64,000 bases of DNA from Lachnospiraceae bacterium. Its GTDB lineage: Bacteria; Bacillota; Clostridia; Lachnospirales; Lachnospiraceae. The translations under genes and the position numbers were made by a program. Under the pieces are notes generated by a model. The model had not been told where the DNA came from. It did not search any database and worked only from the letters and a program-made list of their open reading frames with translations. The stretch is taken from contig SFEV01000002.1 of assembly GCA_004557975.1 (NCBI GenBank), positions 65,984-129,983 on the forward strand. The letters are read 5' to 3'. Of the stretch, positions 1 to 8,586 are shown piece by piece. Positions within the stretch are counted from its first letter, which is position 1. Each line of letters begins with the position of its first letter.

Positions 1-1193
1 GCCGACTCGTCCGTATTGATGACATCGGTTTCCCTTGTTGCAGGAATCCCGCCGAAAGAATCTGCACGGACACGGATCGCATGCGTGGAACCGGGGTACT
101 CAAAATGGCAGCTGTCAATGCGCTGCTCGGCGATTGTTTTCCACGGCTCCGGCATCTCTTCACCGGCAACAGCGTAAGCCAGCTTTGCTATGTATGTTGC
201 GCCATACGGGATATCCATAATATTGAGGGAGCCAACTACACTGGAGCATGCAAGGAAATCATTGATCGGTTTTCTCCATTTATCGTAGTCGATACCCTCC
301 AGACCATTGCGCACGCCCATAATGGTCGCCACGTTTCCTACGTTGCAGTCGGTATCCCATCCGCACATATTTGTAATGTTCAGTGTTTTTCCGAAATCCC
401 CTTCTCCATAGAGAAGACCAAGGATCATTACGGCGATATTCGGAATAATATGGCAGTTGCCCGGATATTTATCATAGCCGAAATTCTCAAAGATATACCG
501 GAAGCAATCGCGCCAGTTTTCCGGATGCTCCTCATAGAATGCCATAACAGCTTTTACGACACGCGCATATTCGCAGTCCTCCGGAATATAGGACAGACCC
601 TTCTCCAGAATCTTTTTTATATCTTTTTCCACAAATGCATAGCTGATACATACGGCAATAAAAATTCCGCCGTAAATGCCATTTCCGCCGTGAGTTACAC
701 TGGCTGCCTCTCTGGCATATTTTGCCGCCAGATCCGGATTTCCCGGAGTTACCAGCCCCCATGTGTCAATAAAAATCTGACCTCCGATCTGTTCTGCAGT
801 AGTTGATCCATTCTGTTCGATGCTTCCGCTTCTGGGTGCCGGAATTCCGTTGCGCAGATTCAGATACGCTGTATGCTCCGTGGAAATTCCGTAGCCGCCC
901 CACCAGAAAAAGCCATGCTCAAAAGGTGCATAATTCAAAAGTGCTTCTGCCACATCCTGTGCCTGCAGATCAAAGCCGTGACGTCCGTCCTCCAGCGCTT
1001 TCAGGAAGAACAGCGGACCATTGCTGTCATCATCTGCCGCAAACTCATGGTAATCCACCGGATAATGATTGAGCTCCCCATAAATATTTTTGATTTTTGC
1101 ATACGTCCAGCCCTCAACGGGAGCACCAAGCCGAATACCGATGATTTTTGCAAGCCAGCCGGCGTAAATTTTTTCAATAAATTCCTGTCTCAT
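1..1193 (-). CDS. ADP-ribosylglycohydrolase (DraG/ARH) family protein, 3' end beyond window
   Basis: About 397 codons are visible; the C-terminus runs off the left edge. My own translation of the minus strand shows the two acidic metal-binding signatures of the DraG/ARH fold: ADDDSN near residue 53 and GWDTDCN near residue 275. The second resembles the family's G-DTD- motif, which holds the di-magnesium centre. Known members cleave N- or O-glycosidic bonds to ribose in ADP-ribosylated proteins or small ribosides. The ATG at 1193 is preceded by GGGAGGATAT, a strong ribosome site. It is the last visible gene of an operon with a sugar importer and a ribokinase, so a small-molecule riboside hydrolase is more likely than a protein de-ADP-ribosylase; that is inference. 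There is no signal peptide, so it acts in the cytoplasm. Confidence 0.85.
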   Translation of the reverse strand, partial: MRQEFIEKIYAGWLAKIIGIRLGAPVEGWTYAKIKNIYGELNHYPVDYHEFAADDDSNGPLFFLKALEDGRHGFDLQAQDVAEALLNYAPFEHGFFWWGGYGISTEHTAYLNLRNGIPAPRSGSIEQNGSTTAEQIGGQIFIDTWGLVTPGNPDLAAKYAREAASVTHGGNGIYGGIFIAVCISYAFVEKDIKKILEKGLSYIPEDCEYARVVKAVMAFYEEHPENWRDCFRYIFENFGYDKYPGNCHIIPNIAVMILGLLYGEGDFGKTLNITNMCGWDTDCNVGNVATIMGVRNGLEGIDYDKWRKPINDFLACSSVVGSLNIMDIPYGATYIAKLAYAVAGEEMPEPWKTIAEQRIDSCHFEYPGSTHAIRVRADSFGGIPATRETDVINTDES

Positions 1194-1227
1194 ATATCCT
1201 CCCACTTATCATGATACAATCACGCAA

Positions 1228-2076
1228 CTACGCTTTTACACTTCCACTTGTCATACCTTCAATGAATCTCCTGCTGAATATCAGGTACAGCACAATAACC
1301 GGAAGAATGGTAATACAGCTGGCCGTATAGATACGTGCCATATTGGAACCGTATTCACCGGTAAATTTTACGAAGCGTGTTGCAACCAGCTTCAGTTCAT
1401 CAGAAGTAATAAAGGTGTTGGACCACAGAAATTCATTCCATACATGTACAAATACAAGAATTGCAATTGTAAGGAACATCGGCTTTGCAATGGGCAGTGT
1501 GATTTTCAACAGACTGTTCAGTTCGTTACATCCGTCAATCTTTGCCGCTTCCTCCAGTTCCCTCGGAATTCCTGCCAGAAACGTTCTCAGCAGAAGCATA
1601 TTAAACGGAATCTGCGTCGCAGTATATACAATCATCAGACTCCATCTCGTATCTACCAAACCAATTTTATTCATAACAAAATAGTCCGGTACAATATACA
1701 GAAAGCTTGGCAGAGAAATTGCCACAAAGAAATATGCAGTAAAAAATCCTCTCAGCTTAAACTGGAGCTTACTGATGGCATACGCACCAAGTCCTACCAC
1801 AACCAGTACAATGGCAATAACTACAAACGCCGTCAGCAAACTGTTGAAATATGCAGTTGCATATCCTCCGACCACCCACGTCTCTGACCAGTTATTAAAT
1901 ACCCACTCATCAGGAAGTCCCAACGGCATGGTCTTTACTTCTCTGTCAGAGCGGAAAGAATTTAAAAATACCTGGAGAAGCGGTATGGCAGCAAACAGCA
2001 GCATAAAGATCAGGTATGCATAAGAAATAATCGAGGATATCCTATACTTTACTCCTCTTCTCACACTTCTATTCAT
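1228..2076 (-). CDS. Carbohydrate ABC transporter permease, MalG type
   Basis: This 282-residue inner-membrane protein has about six hydrophobic segments and the EAA loop that docks the ATPase (EEAAKIDGCNELNSLLKI, about residues 185-203). The length is normal for the MalG/CUT1 family. It overlaps the upstream permease by 8 bp (2069-2076), which implies translational coupling, and lies 34 bp before the ADP-ribosylglycohydrolase-family gene. No ATPase is encoded nearby; CUT1 systems of this type usually share a general MsmK-like ATPase encoded elsewhere. Substrate is not readable from the sequence; the ribokinase in the operon suggests a ribose-containing compound. Confidence 0.95.
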   Translation of the reverse strand: MNRSVRRGVKYRISSIISYAYLIFMLLFAAIPLLQVFLNSFRSDREVKTMPLGLPDEWVFNNWSETWVVGGYATAYFNSLLTAFVVIAIVLVVVGLGAYAISKLQFKLRGFFTAYFFVAISLPSFLYIVPDYFVMNKIGLVDTRWSLMIVYTATQIPFNMLLLRTFLAGIPRELEEAAKIDGCNELNSLLKITLPIAKPMFLTIAILVFVHVWNEFLWSNTFITSDELKLVATRFVKFTGEYGSNMARIYTASCITILPVIVLYLIFSRRFIEGMTSGSVKA

Positions 2077-2953
2077 CCTCCATACCTCCCTTCTTGCTCA
2101 CATATTTCTGGAAGAAATACAGCAGAATGCAGATACCGCTCTGGATAACGCAGATTGCATTTGCATAACCCGCTCTGTATTTTACGAATGCATTCTTGTA
2201 AATATAAGTTGCCATGATTTCTGTAGAATTAGCCGGTCCTCCATTTGTCATTACGTATACGTAATCAAAAGTCAGGAATGACCACATAATCGTCATAATT
2301 AAAACGAATGCGATCGTCTGGCGAATACCCGGAATGGACACATGGATCAGCTCCTGCCAACGGTTTGCGCCGTCTACCCGCGCCGCCTCATACAAAGTCG
2401 GATCTACCTGCTGCAGTGCGCCGAGAAACAGAACCATAATAAATCCCCACCAGTGCCAGTTATCTACAAATGCCACTGCAAAAAGCGCAATTTTGGGATT
2501 TCCAAGCCACAGTGTCTTGGAAAGCTGTTCCCAACCAAGTTTTGCAAACACCTGATTGACGCCATAGTATGGATTCATCAAAGCTGTCCAGATTCGTCCG
2601 GCAACTGCTGCTGAGATTACGTACGGCACAAAATACACAGTACGGAAAAACATCTGGAACCGTTTCAGCTGGCTGACAATAATTGCTATGGAAAATCCCA
2701 GAATTAACGGAATCGTAATAAAAATCAGCAGCCATTCAATATTGTGAATCAGTGACAATTTAACAATCGGATCCTGGATTATTTCTTTAAAATTATCGAG
2801 TCCGATAAATGTGGCATTTCCCATACCATTCCAGTCATACATCGACATGACAAGCGTGCTGAGCGACGGAATCGTGACAATACATGCATGGATAATAAAA
2901 GCCGGAAGTATAAAAAGATACGGTACTACATGCCTCTTCTTAACTGTTTTCAT
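2069..2953 (-). CDS. Carbohydrate ABC transporter permease, MalF type
   Basis: This 294-residue inner-membrane permease begins with a basic N-terminus followed by a long hydrophobic helix (VVPYLFILPAF). The EAA loop (YEAARVDGANRWQELIHVSI) lies near residues 188-207. It forms the heterodimeric channel with the overlapping MalG-type partner. A 250-bp gap with two stem-loops separates it from the binding-protein gene upstream, unlike the tight spacing elsewhere in the operon. Family assignment is secure; substrate is unknown. Confidence 0.95.
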   Translation of the reverse strand: MKTVKKRHVVPYLFILPAFIIHACIVTIPSLSTLVMSMYDWNGMGNATFIGLDNFKEIIQDPIVKLSLIHNIEWLLIFITIPLILGFSIAIIVSQLKRFQMFFRTVYFVPYVISAAVAGRIWTALMNPYYGVNQVFAKLGWEQLSKTLWLGNPKIALFAVAFVDNWHWWGFIMVLFLGALQQVDPTLYEAARVDGANRWQELIHVSIPGIRQTIAFVLIMTIMWSFLTFDYVYVMTNGGPANSTEIMATYIYKNAFVKYRAGYANAICVIQSGICILLYFFQKYVSKKGGMEDE

Positions 2954-3001
2954 TTTCCTTTCACCACCTGTTTCTGCTCTTGCTTCATAAGTACCTGATT
3001 C

Positions 3002-3046
3002 ATGTTCTTACGGCCTCATCAACAAGTGATTCGGCCTGTCCTGAAC
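3002..3046. repeat. Dispersed hairpin repeat family 1, copy 1
   Basis: This 45-bp element matches 32944-32988. The first 20 bases of the two copies are identical. The rest keeps an ACGGCC...GGCC stem (3010-3015 with 3033-3036) and an inner ATCA/TGAT stem (3018-3021 with 3027-3030), while the loop sequence differs. It sits between the binding-protein and permease genes. Confidence 0.6.
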
Positions 3047-3064
3047 AATTACATTACTTCTAGA

Positions 3065-3123
3065 AAAACTCCGCATAATTGACCGTTAGCTGTCTTCCGC
3101 TTCGGATCATCATACGGAGTTTT
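3065..3123 (-). terminator. Intercistronic stem-loop between binding protein and permeases
   Basis: Arms AAAACTCCG (3065-3073) and CGGAGTTTT (3115-3123) are perfectly complementary. A smaller TCCG/CGGA hairpin lies inside the loop. On the operon strand the stem is followed by a short T-run, so it could act as a partial terminator or as a 3'-end stabiliser of the binding-protein message, giving more binding protein than permease. Confidence 0.5.
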
Positions 3124-3203
3124 CAGTTACTTTATATCAGCAGCCTTTCATACTGATAACGTTTCCTATACCTGACGTTCCGGAAAAGTAAGATTTGTTT
3201 TCC

Positions 3204-4511
3204 TTACGGAAGTACCGGAACCGTACCATTTGCGATCGCATCGTCAATATAAGTCTGAGAATTGCTCAGATAATCATCAACACTCAGTGCGTCAAGGAAC
3301 AGAGAATCTGTATTCTCATTCATGTATACACGCATCTCTGACGGATAGAATGTCCATGAGCAGTATCCGATCTGATTATTTGTCTGCGCATCCATCAGAA
3401 GCTGATACTGGTCGAAAAGTTTCGCATCCATTCCTTCCAGTCTGTTAAGATCAAATGTCTTAACCGGGTACGGCTGGTATCCTGCCTCATTGATAGAAGC
3501 ATAATGTCTGTCCATAGAAGTAAACAGGTAGTTCAGAACTTCTGCTGCAAGGTCTGCATTTTCTGAGTTTGCGTTGATTGCATATCCGCCGCCTGTAGCA
3601 AACGGAAGGATTTCACCGATCTCTTCATCTGCCGGCATCATCTCCGAATTCCAGTTGCAGTCCGGATAAACTGTAAGAAGCTCGTTGGATGCCCATGTAC
3701 CGTTGATCATCATAGCTGCTCTTCCCTCTGCGAAGAAAGCAACCATATCCTGGTTTGTAATTGTCTGGGAAGCCTTATCACCGATCCATCCCTCTTTCCA
3801 CCAGTCAACCATAGTCTGGATAGAAGCCTTGATTGCATCGTCTGTGAATTTTCCTGTGCCTTCCATAGCAGCCTTGACTGCTGCCGGTCCGCCGTAGCAG
3901 CTGGTAAATGTCGAGTACAGCCAGTCAACAGCGCCCTGATAGTTGGAGTTACCAAAGGAAATCGGAATAATTCCTGCTTCCTGAATTACCGGCATCAGCT
4001 CTTCCAGCTCTGCTCTCGTCTTCGGAATCTCCCAGCCATTTGCTTCAAATACATCTGTGTTATAATACATTACCATACCTTCAAAAGAGGTCGGCAGAGA
4101 ATACAGCTTCTCATTATAGAAGCAGCTGTTGTAAGCCCAGTCATAGAAGATATCTGCCCATCCGTACTGCTCTGCATAATCATCGAGCGGAAGAACTCTG
4201 TCTGCTTTTGCAAATTCAGCTACATCGGTAGGTCCATCCAGATCCAGGATATCCGGTCCGCCGCCGCCTGCAACTTCAATCTGAAGGCTCTGTCTGTCAT
4301 TGTACATCTTAATCTCAATGTCTACATCCGGAAAAGCTTCTGCAAGCGGTCCGTCAATATAATTCTGACGCACTTCAACCTGCTTATCATCTGCCAGATA
4401 GCAGGAGATTACAAGCTTCTGCTTCTCATCTGCCTGTGAAGTAAAGCATGCTGATGATGACAATACCATAGCACCTGTCAAACCTAATGCCAGTAAACGT
4501 TTTTTATTCAT
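3204..4511 (-). CDS. Extracellular sugar-binding protein of ABC importer (CUT1, MalE-like)
   Basis: This 435-residue protein has an N-terminal signal (basic MNKKR, then a hydrophobic stretch). A cysteine at position 22 follows SSA: this resembles a lipobox but lacks the usual Leu at -3, so lipoprotein attachment is likely rather than certain. The remainder has family-1 solute-binding features such as GPDILDLDGP and the GTWASNELL segment. It captures the substrate at the cell surface and passes it to the two permeases downstream. It begins 18 bp after the ribokinase stop. The ligand cannot be read from sequence. Confidence 0.9.
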   Translation of the reverse strand: MNKKRLLALGLTGAMVLSSSACFTSQADEKQKLVISCYLADDKQVEVRQNYIDGPLAEAFPDVDIEIKMYNDRQSLQIEVAGGGGPDILDLDGPTDVAEFAKADRVLPLDDYAEQYGWADIFYDWAYNSCFYNEKLYSLPTSFEGMVMYYNTDVFEANGWEIPKTRAELEELMPVIQEAGIIPISFGNSNYQGAVDWLYSTFTSCYGGPAAVKAAMEGTGKFTDDAIKASIQTMVDWWKEGWIGDKASQTITNQDMVAFFAEGRAAMMINGTWASNELLTVYPDCNWNSEMMPADEEIGEILPFATGGGYAINANSENADLAAEVLNYLFTSMDRHYASINEAGYQPYPVKTFDLNRLEGMDAKLFDQYQLLMDAQTNNQIGYCSWTFYPSEMRVYMNENTDSLFLDALSVDDYLSNSQTYIDDAIANGTVPVLP

Positions 4512-4529
4512 TCTATATTCCTCCTGTTT

Positions 4530-5465
4530 TTATAAGTTCTTTCCCATCTGTTCCATTACAAGTTCCACTTCCCTGCGGTCCGGGATGGAACTCTGTGCAC
4601 CTTTTCGTGTCACAGCAATTGAAGAAGCAGTATTGGCAAACCGTATCGCTTCTTTCTGGCTCATGCCTTCTGCAAGACCAACCACGAATGCCCCGTTAAA
4701 GCAGTCACCAGCTGCCGTCGTATCCACAGCATTTACTTTCCGTGTGGGATAAAGATTAATACCTGCGCGATTCACAAGCATTACCCCCTTGTCTCCCAAC
4801 GTAACCAGAACGTTCTGTACACCTTTCTGCAGCAGCTCCTGAGCGCCTTCACGAATGTTTTCCTCGGAAAATTCTGCTTTTCCCGTCAGCTTCAGAAGCT
4901 CTGTTTCATTTGGAGTCAGATAATCAATCTTGCTCAAAATATCATCCGGAAGGTAATCAGGCGCCGGTGCCGGATTTAAAATTACTGTTTTCCCGAGCTC
5001 TTTTGCTCTGCGGATTCCGTAGTAAACAGCTTCCGCCGGAATCTCCATCTGGAATACAATGTAGGAGCTCTCACGTATCAGTTCATCATTGTTTTTCAGG
5101 TATTGGACATCACACGCCCCATTCGCCCCGGAAAGTACAACAATAGAATTGTCACCTCCGTCATCCACATAAATGACAGCCATTCCAGTCGATGCATTTT
5201 CTGTCTGAGCAATTCCTGCAGTATCTGTGCCACTCTTTTTCATGTTTTCCCGCAGCCTGTCACCCAGACTGTCTTTGCCGACACAGCCAAGCATCACTGC
5301 ATTTCCACCCAGCATGCCTGCCGCAAATGCCTGATTTGCTCCTTTGCCTCCCGGGATATACGCCAGTGTGTTTCCCAGAACTGTCTCCCCCTTTAAAGGC
5401 ATGCGCTTCATCTCGATTACCATGTCCATATTCAAACTTCCGATAATCAGAATCCGCTCTTTCAA
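4530..5465 (-). CDS. rbsK: Ribokinase
   Basis: This PfkB-family kinase phosphorylates D-ribose at O5 using ATP. The substrate-binding motif GGKGANQAFAAG is near residues 38-49 and the catalytic anion-hole motif DTTAAGDCF (Asp base) is near residues 247-255. The translated length of 311 residues is typical of RbsK. The chosen start is a TTG at 5465 because AGGAGGGG lies about 7 bp upstream; the longer in-frame reading to 5483 would translate the ribosome site itself. It is the first gene of the operon, placed directly behind a consensus promoter with operator copies. A closely related PfkB sugar kinase (for example deoxyribokinase) cannot be excluded. Confidence 0.88.
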   Translation of the reverse strand: MKERILIIGSLNMDMVIEMKRMPLKGETVLGNTLAYIPGGKGANQAFAAGMLGGNAVMLGCVGKDSLGDRLRENMKKSGTDTAGIAQTENASTGMAVIYVDDGGDNSIVVLSGANGACDVQYLKNNDELIRESSYIVFQMEIPAEAVYYGIRRAKELGKTVILNPAPAPDYLPDDILSKIDYLTPNETELLKLTGKAEFSEENIREGAQELLQKGVQNVLVTLGDKGVMLVNRAGINLYPTRKVNAVDTTAAGDCFNGAFVVGLAEGMSQKEAIRFANTASSIAVTRKGAQSSIPDRREVELVMEQMGKNL

Positions 5466-5498
5466 ACCATCCCCTCCTCTCAATACATTTTGCTCAGT

Positions 5499-5521
5499 AA
5501 AATGTTTTAATAAAATGTTTT
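5499..5521. promoter_or_regulatory. Tandem operator half-sites downstream of ribokinase promoter
   Basis: Two exact copies of AAAATGTTTT lie at 5499-5508 and 5512-5521, in the early transcribed region of the ribokinase operon. A reverse-complement copy lies at 5587-5596. Their position suits a roadblock repressor, presumably the divergent LacI-PfkB protein. Confidence 0.6.
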
Positions 5522-5532
5522 CTTATACTCAC

Positions 5533-5561
5533 ATTATAGCCAAATACATTTTTTGTGTCAA
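5533..5561 (-). promoter_or_regulatory. Consensus sigma-A promoter of the ribokinase operon
   Basis: On the minus strand a perfect TTGACA (5556-5561), a 17-bp spacer and a perfect TATAAT (5533-5538) are present. A promoter this strong normally needs repression; operator-like copies flank it on both sides. Confidence 0.85.
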
Positions 5562-5586
5562 TAGTCACATTTATTTTTGTTAAATA

Positions 5587-5610
5587 AAAACATTTTGGAA
5601 AGTGTTTTCC
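5587..5610. promoter_or_regulatory. Upstream operator copies in divergent promoter region
   Basis: AAAACATTTT (5587-5596) is the reverse complement of the downstream half-sites. It is followed at once by GGAAAGTGTTTTCC (5597-5610), which has 5-bp complementary ends. Together with the downstream pair this would allow looping across the promoter. Confidence 0.5.
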
Positions 5611-5644
5611 TATAAAACTTGCACAATTATTTATGTATTTCAGC

Positions 5645-5673
5645 TTGACAGTTCCTTCTTTTTTCTGCATAAT
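5645..5673 (+). promoter_or_regulatory. Promoter of the LacI-PfkB fusion gene
   Basis: TTGACA (5645-5650), a 17-bp spacer and CATAAT (5668-5673) precede the gene by about 70 bp. Confidence 0.6.
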
Positions 5674-5741
5674 AAAATATATCACAATTTATGCGTACCC
5701 ATTTTAAATCGGGGTCCGCATGGCATATCAGGAGAAGCCAT

Positions 5742-7658
5742 ATGACTATAAAAGAGATCGCAGCACTTGCCGGCGTTTCTATTTCCACAGTTTCCAAGAT
5801 CGTAAACGGCAAAGATCAGAGTATTAATCCGGAAACGCGCAGCAAAGTTTTAAAAATCGTGAAAGAGTACAACTATACCCCTTACGGTATGGTCAAGAAT
5901 ATTTCAAATGGCAGGAAATTCATCATCGGCGTGCTGTTTCGCACCATGCCCCGCACTAATTCCATGCTGAGCGGCATTTCGGAGGCAGCCACAGAAAATA
6001 ATTACAGCATTCTGCTCCTTGACAGCTGCAACAGCCCGGATCTGGAGCTAAAACATATCAACACTCTCTGCCAGAAACACGTCGATGGTGTCATCTGGGA
6101 GCCGATAGACGAGAACAGCCAGAAGCTGGGACATTATCTGACCGATCAGAATATTCCGTTCAGCTATATTATGAGCCGGGGCAATGTCCCTTCTTATATA
6201 ATTGATTACGAAAAAATGGGATATCATCTCACGCAGAAGCTCATCGACTACAAGCATACAAAAATTGCATGTCTGATGAAACAGGGCAGCCAGCGGTCAC
6301 AGATGGTTCTGGAGGGATTTAAAAGGTGTCTTTTTGACAATCAGATTCCTTATAACAGCAATATGCAGATGTATATTTCTTCCCCTGACTGTCTTTCCAA
6401 AATACAGGGCTATAAATTTTCCGGTGTTGTAAGTACGCATTTCGCCTCTTCTCTGATTCTTTACGAACAGATGGATAAGCTGCACTATTCCATTCCTGCT
6501 GATTTATCACTGGTCAGCCTGAAAGACGATTCGCGGGAATCCATCTCTTTTCCGCATATTTCAAGCATCAAAATTCCGTACAGGGAATTCGGATATTATG
6601 TCGGAAAGTCCCTGATCCGGAAATGTGAAAAGATGCCTGAAAGCGAAGAACAGATGACTTTCATCGGAGACTGTTCGCTGGATACGGAGGACAGCCTGTA
6701 CGTTCCTTCTTTTCTTCGTGCGAAGAAAATCGTAGTAGTCGGCAGTATCAATACGGACCTGACCTTTAATGTAGATCACCTTCCCCAGGTCGGGAAAGCA
6801 ACCAGAATTTTAAATTCCACCTTTACTCTTGGCGGAAAAGGTGCAAATCAGGCAGTCGGTTCTGCCAAATTCGGGCGCGAAGTCTCACTGATCGGAGAAA
6901 TAGGCAATGATATTGACTCCAACCTGATCTTTGATATTCTGGAAAAGGAGCACGTCATTACTCAGGGAATCCGCCGGAACGAAAATATTCCGACCGGGAA
7001 AGCGTATATTTATATAGAGGAAAGCGGCGAGAGTGCTATCACCCTTCTGACCGGGGCAAACAGAATTCTCAGCCCGGAATGCATTCAGAAGCGTCAGCAT
7101 CTTTTCAAAAACGCCGGCTGCTGTCTGATTTCCACGGAGATTGCCAACGAAACTACGTTGGAAGCAGCAAAAACCGCAAAGCATTACGGTGCAATGACTT
7201 TCCTGAAACCCACCGTGATTAAATCCGTGCCGGAAAATCTTTACAGGTATATTGATTTTCTGATTCCGAATCAGAGGGAAGCTGCTCTGCTGAGTCCTCC
7301 ATCCTGTGATACAATAGAGGAACAGGCCGATTACTTTTTCAGACAGGGAATTCCCAATATTATTATCACCCTCGGTTCCCGGGGATGTTATCTGAAAACC
7401 GGAGACACATCGGAATTTTTCCCGGCCGCAGCTTTCACTCCCGTGGATACCACCGGAGGCGCGGATGCATTTATTTCCTGCCTGGCCTCTTATCTGACAG
7501 ACGGGTATTCACTCAAAAAAGCAATTCGTATTGCCATGTACGCCGCAGGCTTCTGCATCTCCCGCCAGGGCGTTGTACCGGCGCTTGTGGACCGCACTAC
7601 GCTGGAATCTCACATAAAGCGGCTGGATCCGGAGCTGCTGATGCCGTCGGAAAACTGA
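5742..7658 (+). CDS. LacI-type regulator fused to PfkB sugar kinase
   Basis: One 638-residue reading frame carries two complete modules. Residues 1-55 form a LacI helix-turn-helix (TIKEIAALAGVSISTVSKI), followed by a periplasmic-binding-protein-like effector domain to about residue 330. From about residue 335 a PfkB/ribokinase domain begins (VVVGSINTDL). It has GGKGANQAVGSAKFG and a C-terminal DTTGGADAF, in which the catalytic Asp is kept although the usual GAGD reads GGAD. The ATG at 5742 has AGGAG 7 bp upstream; the longer reading from 5691 lacks a site. It is divergent from the ribokinase operon and probably represses it. Whether the kinase half is catalytic or only senses the sugar is open. 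Confidence 0.88.
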   Translation: MTIKEIAALAGVSISTVSKIVNGKDQSINPETRSKVLKIVKEYNYTPYGMVKNISNGRKFIIGVLFRTMPRTNSMLSGISEAATENNYSILLLDSCNSPDLELKHINTLCQKHVDGVIWEPIDENSQKLGHYLTDQNIPFSYIMSRGNVPSYIIDYEKMGYHLTQKLIDYKHTKIACLMKQGSQRSQMVLEGFKRCLFDNQIPYNSNMQMYISSPDCLSKIQGYKFSGVVSTHFASSLILYEQMDKLHYSIPADLSLVSLKDDSRESISFPHISSIKIPYREFGYYVGKSLIRKCEKMPESEEQMTFIGDCSLDTEDSLYVPSFLRAKKIVVVGSINTDLTFNVDHLPQVGKATRILNSTFTLGGKGANQAVGSAKFGREVSLIGEIGNDIDSNLIFDILEKEHVITQGIRRNENIPTGKAYIYIEESGESAITLLTGANRILSPECIQKRQHLFKNAGCCLISTEIANETTLEAAKTAKHYGAMTFLKPTVIKSVPENLYRYIDFLIPNQREAALLSPPSCDTIEEQADYFFRQGIPNIIITLGSRGCYLKTGDTSEFFPAAAFTPVDTTGGADAFISCLASYLTDGYSLKKAIRIAMYAAGFCISRQGVVPALVDRTTLESHIKRLDPELLMPSEN

Positions 7659-7674
7659 TTTTATAATTAAAAAA

Positions 7675-7726
7675 CACCCCTGAAGCAATCGGCATTTGCG
7701 AAATATTGCTGATTACTTCAGGGATG
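7675..7726. terminator. Bidirectional terminator between convergent genes
   Basis: CCCTGAAG (7678-7685) pairs with CTTCAGGG (7716-7723), with further inner pairing. A T-run follows the stem on the minus strand and a T-rich stretch on the plus strand. It separates the LacI-PfkB gene from the mscS-end operon. Confidence 0.85.
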
Positions 7727-7749
7727 TTAAAATTTTCCGTCACCTAGTT

Positions 7750-8571
7750 CTATCTTATATGCACATCCACCTGCGGATAGGGAATGCAGATCCCTTCCCT
7801 GTCAAACTCGTTTTTCAGCCGCTCATTCAGTCTCCACAGCACAGGGTAATACTGGTCGGTCATCACCCAGCAGCGCATCCCGAGGATGACACTGCTCTCT
7901 GCCAGCTCCGCCACAAATACCTGATGCTCCTCCTCATGCAGAATGCCGCTCTCCTCCTCAATCAGGCGTTCCATGACATTACGCGCCTTTTCCAGGCTGT
8001 CCTGATAGGAAATTCCCACTTTGATCTCCAGCTTGCGTTTCGCGGCAGCTGTCACGTTGACAATCACATTGTTGGCAAGGCTTCCGTTGGGCACGATCAC
8101 GCGGCGGTTGTCCATGGTCTGCAGCGTCGTGTAGAGAATCTCGATTTTCTGTACAGTTCCCTCCTGACCCTGTGTGATAATGTAATCACCCACCTGGAAA
8201 GGCTGGAAAAGCAGCAGCAGAAAACCGCCTGCAAAGTTTGACAGGCCGCCCTGCAATGCAAGGCCAACTGCCACGCCGCCGGAGGCAACAACTGCCGCCA
8301 CGGAAGACTCTTTCAGTCCGAACTGCATTGCGATTCCCAGCACCAGTATCAGGTACAGTCCGATTTTTACGACGGAAGCCGTAAACGTAACGGCACCCGC
8401 CTGGACCTTTGCCCTCTCCAGGGCACGGCGCAAAATGCGGACCACCCAGGCAATCACCTTTTTCCCGATCAGATATACAAGAATACATATGACCAGCTTC
8501 AGCGCAAACGATCCCAGCCCGGGAAGCTGATCGTTCCACCGGGCAATAAGTTTCTGAATTAATTTTTCCAT
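7750..8571 (-). CDS. mscS: Small-conductance mechanosensitive channel MscS
   Basis: This 273-residue membrane protein has three N-terminal transmembrane helices. The pore-lining TM3 is glycine/alanine rich (GGVAVGLALQGGLSNFAGG, about residues 97-115), followed by the beta domain (FQVGDYIITQGQEGTV) and the alpha/beta cage. It opens under membrane tension to release solutes during hypo-osmotic shock. ATG 8571 has GAGGAG just upstream. It ends the MoxR/DUF58 operon, directly after the membrane protein gene. Length and motifs match the minimal MscS type. Confidence 0.93.
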   Translation of the reverse strand: MEKLIQKLIARWNDQLPGLGSFALKLVICILVYLIGKKVIAWVVRILRRALERAKVQAGAVTFTASVVKIGLYLILVLGIAMQFGLKESSVAAVVASGGVAVGLALQGGLSNFAGGFLLLLFQPFQVGDYIITQGQEGTVQKIEILYTTLQTMDNRRVIVPNGSLANNVIVNVTAAAKRKLEIKVGISYQDSLEKARNVMERLIEEESGILHEEEHQVFVAELAESSVILGMRCWVMTDQYYPVLWRLNERLKNEFDREGICIPYPQVDVHIR

Positions 8572-8586
8572 GTTTCTCCTCTGCAC

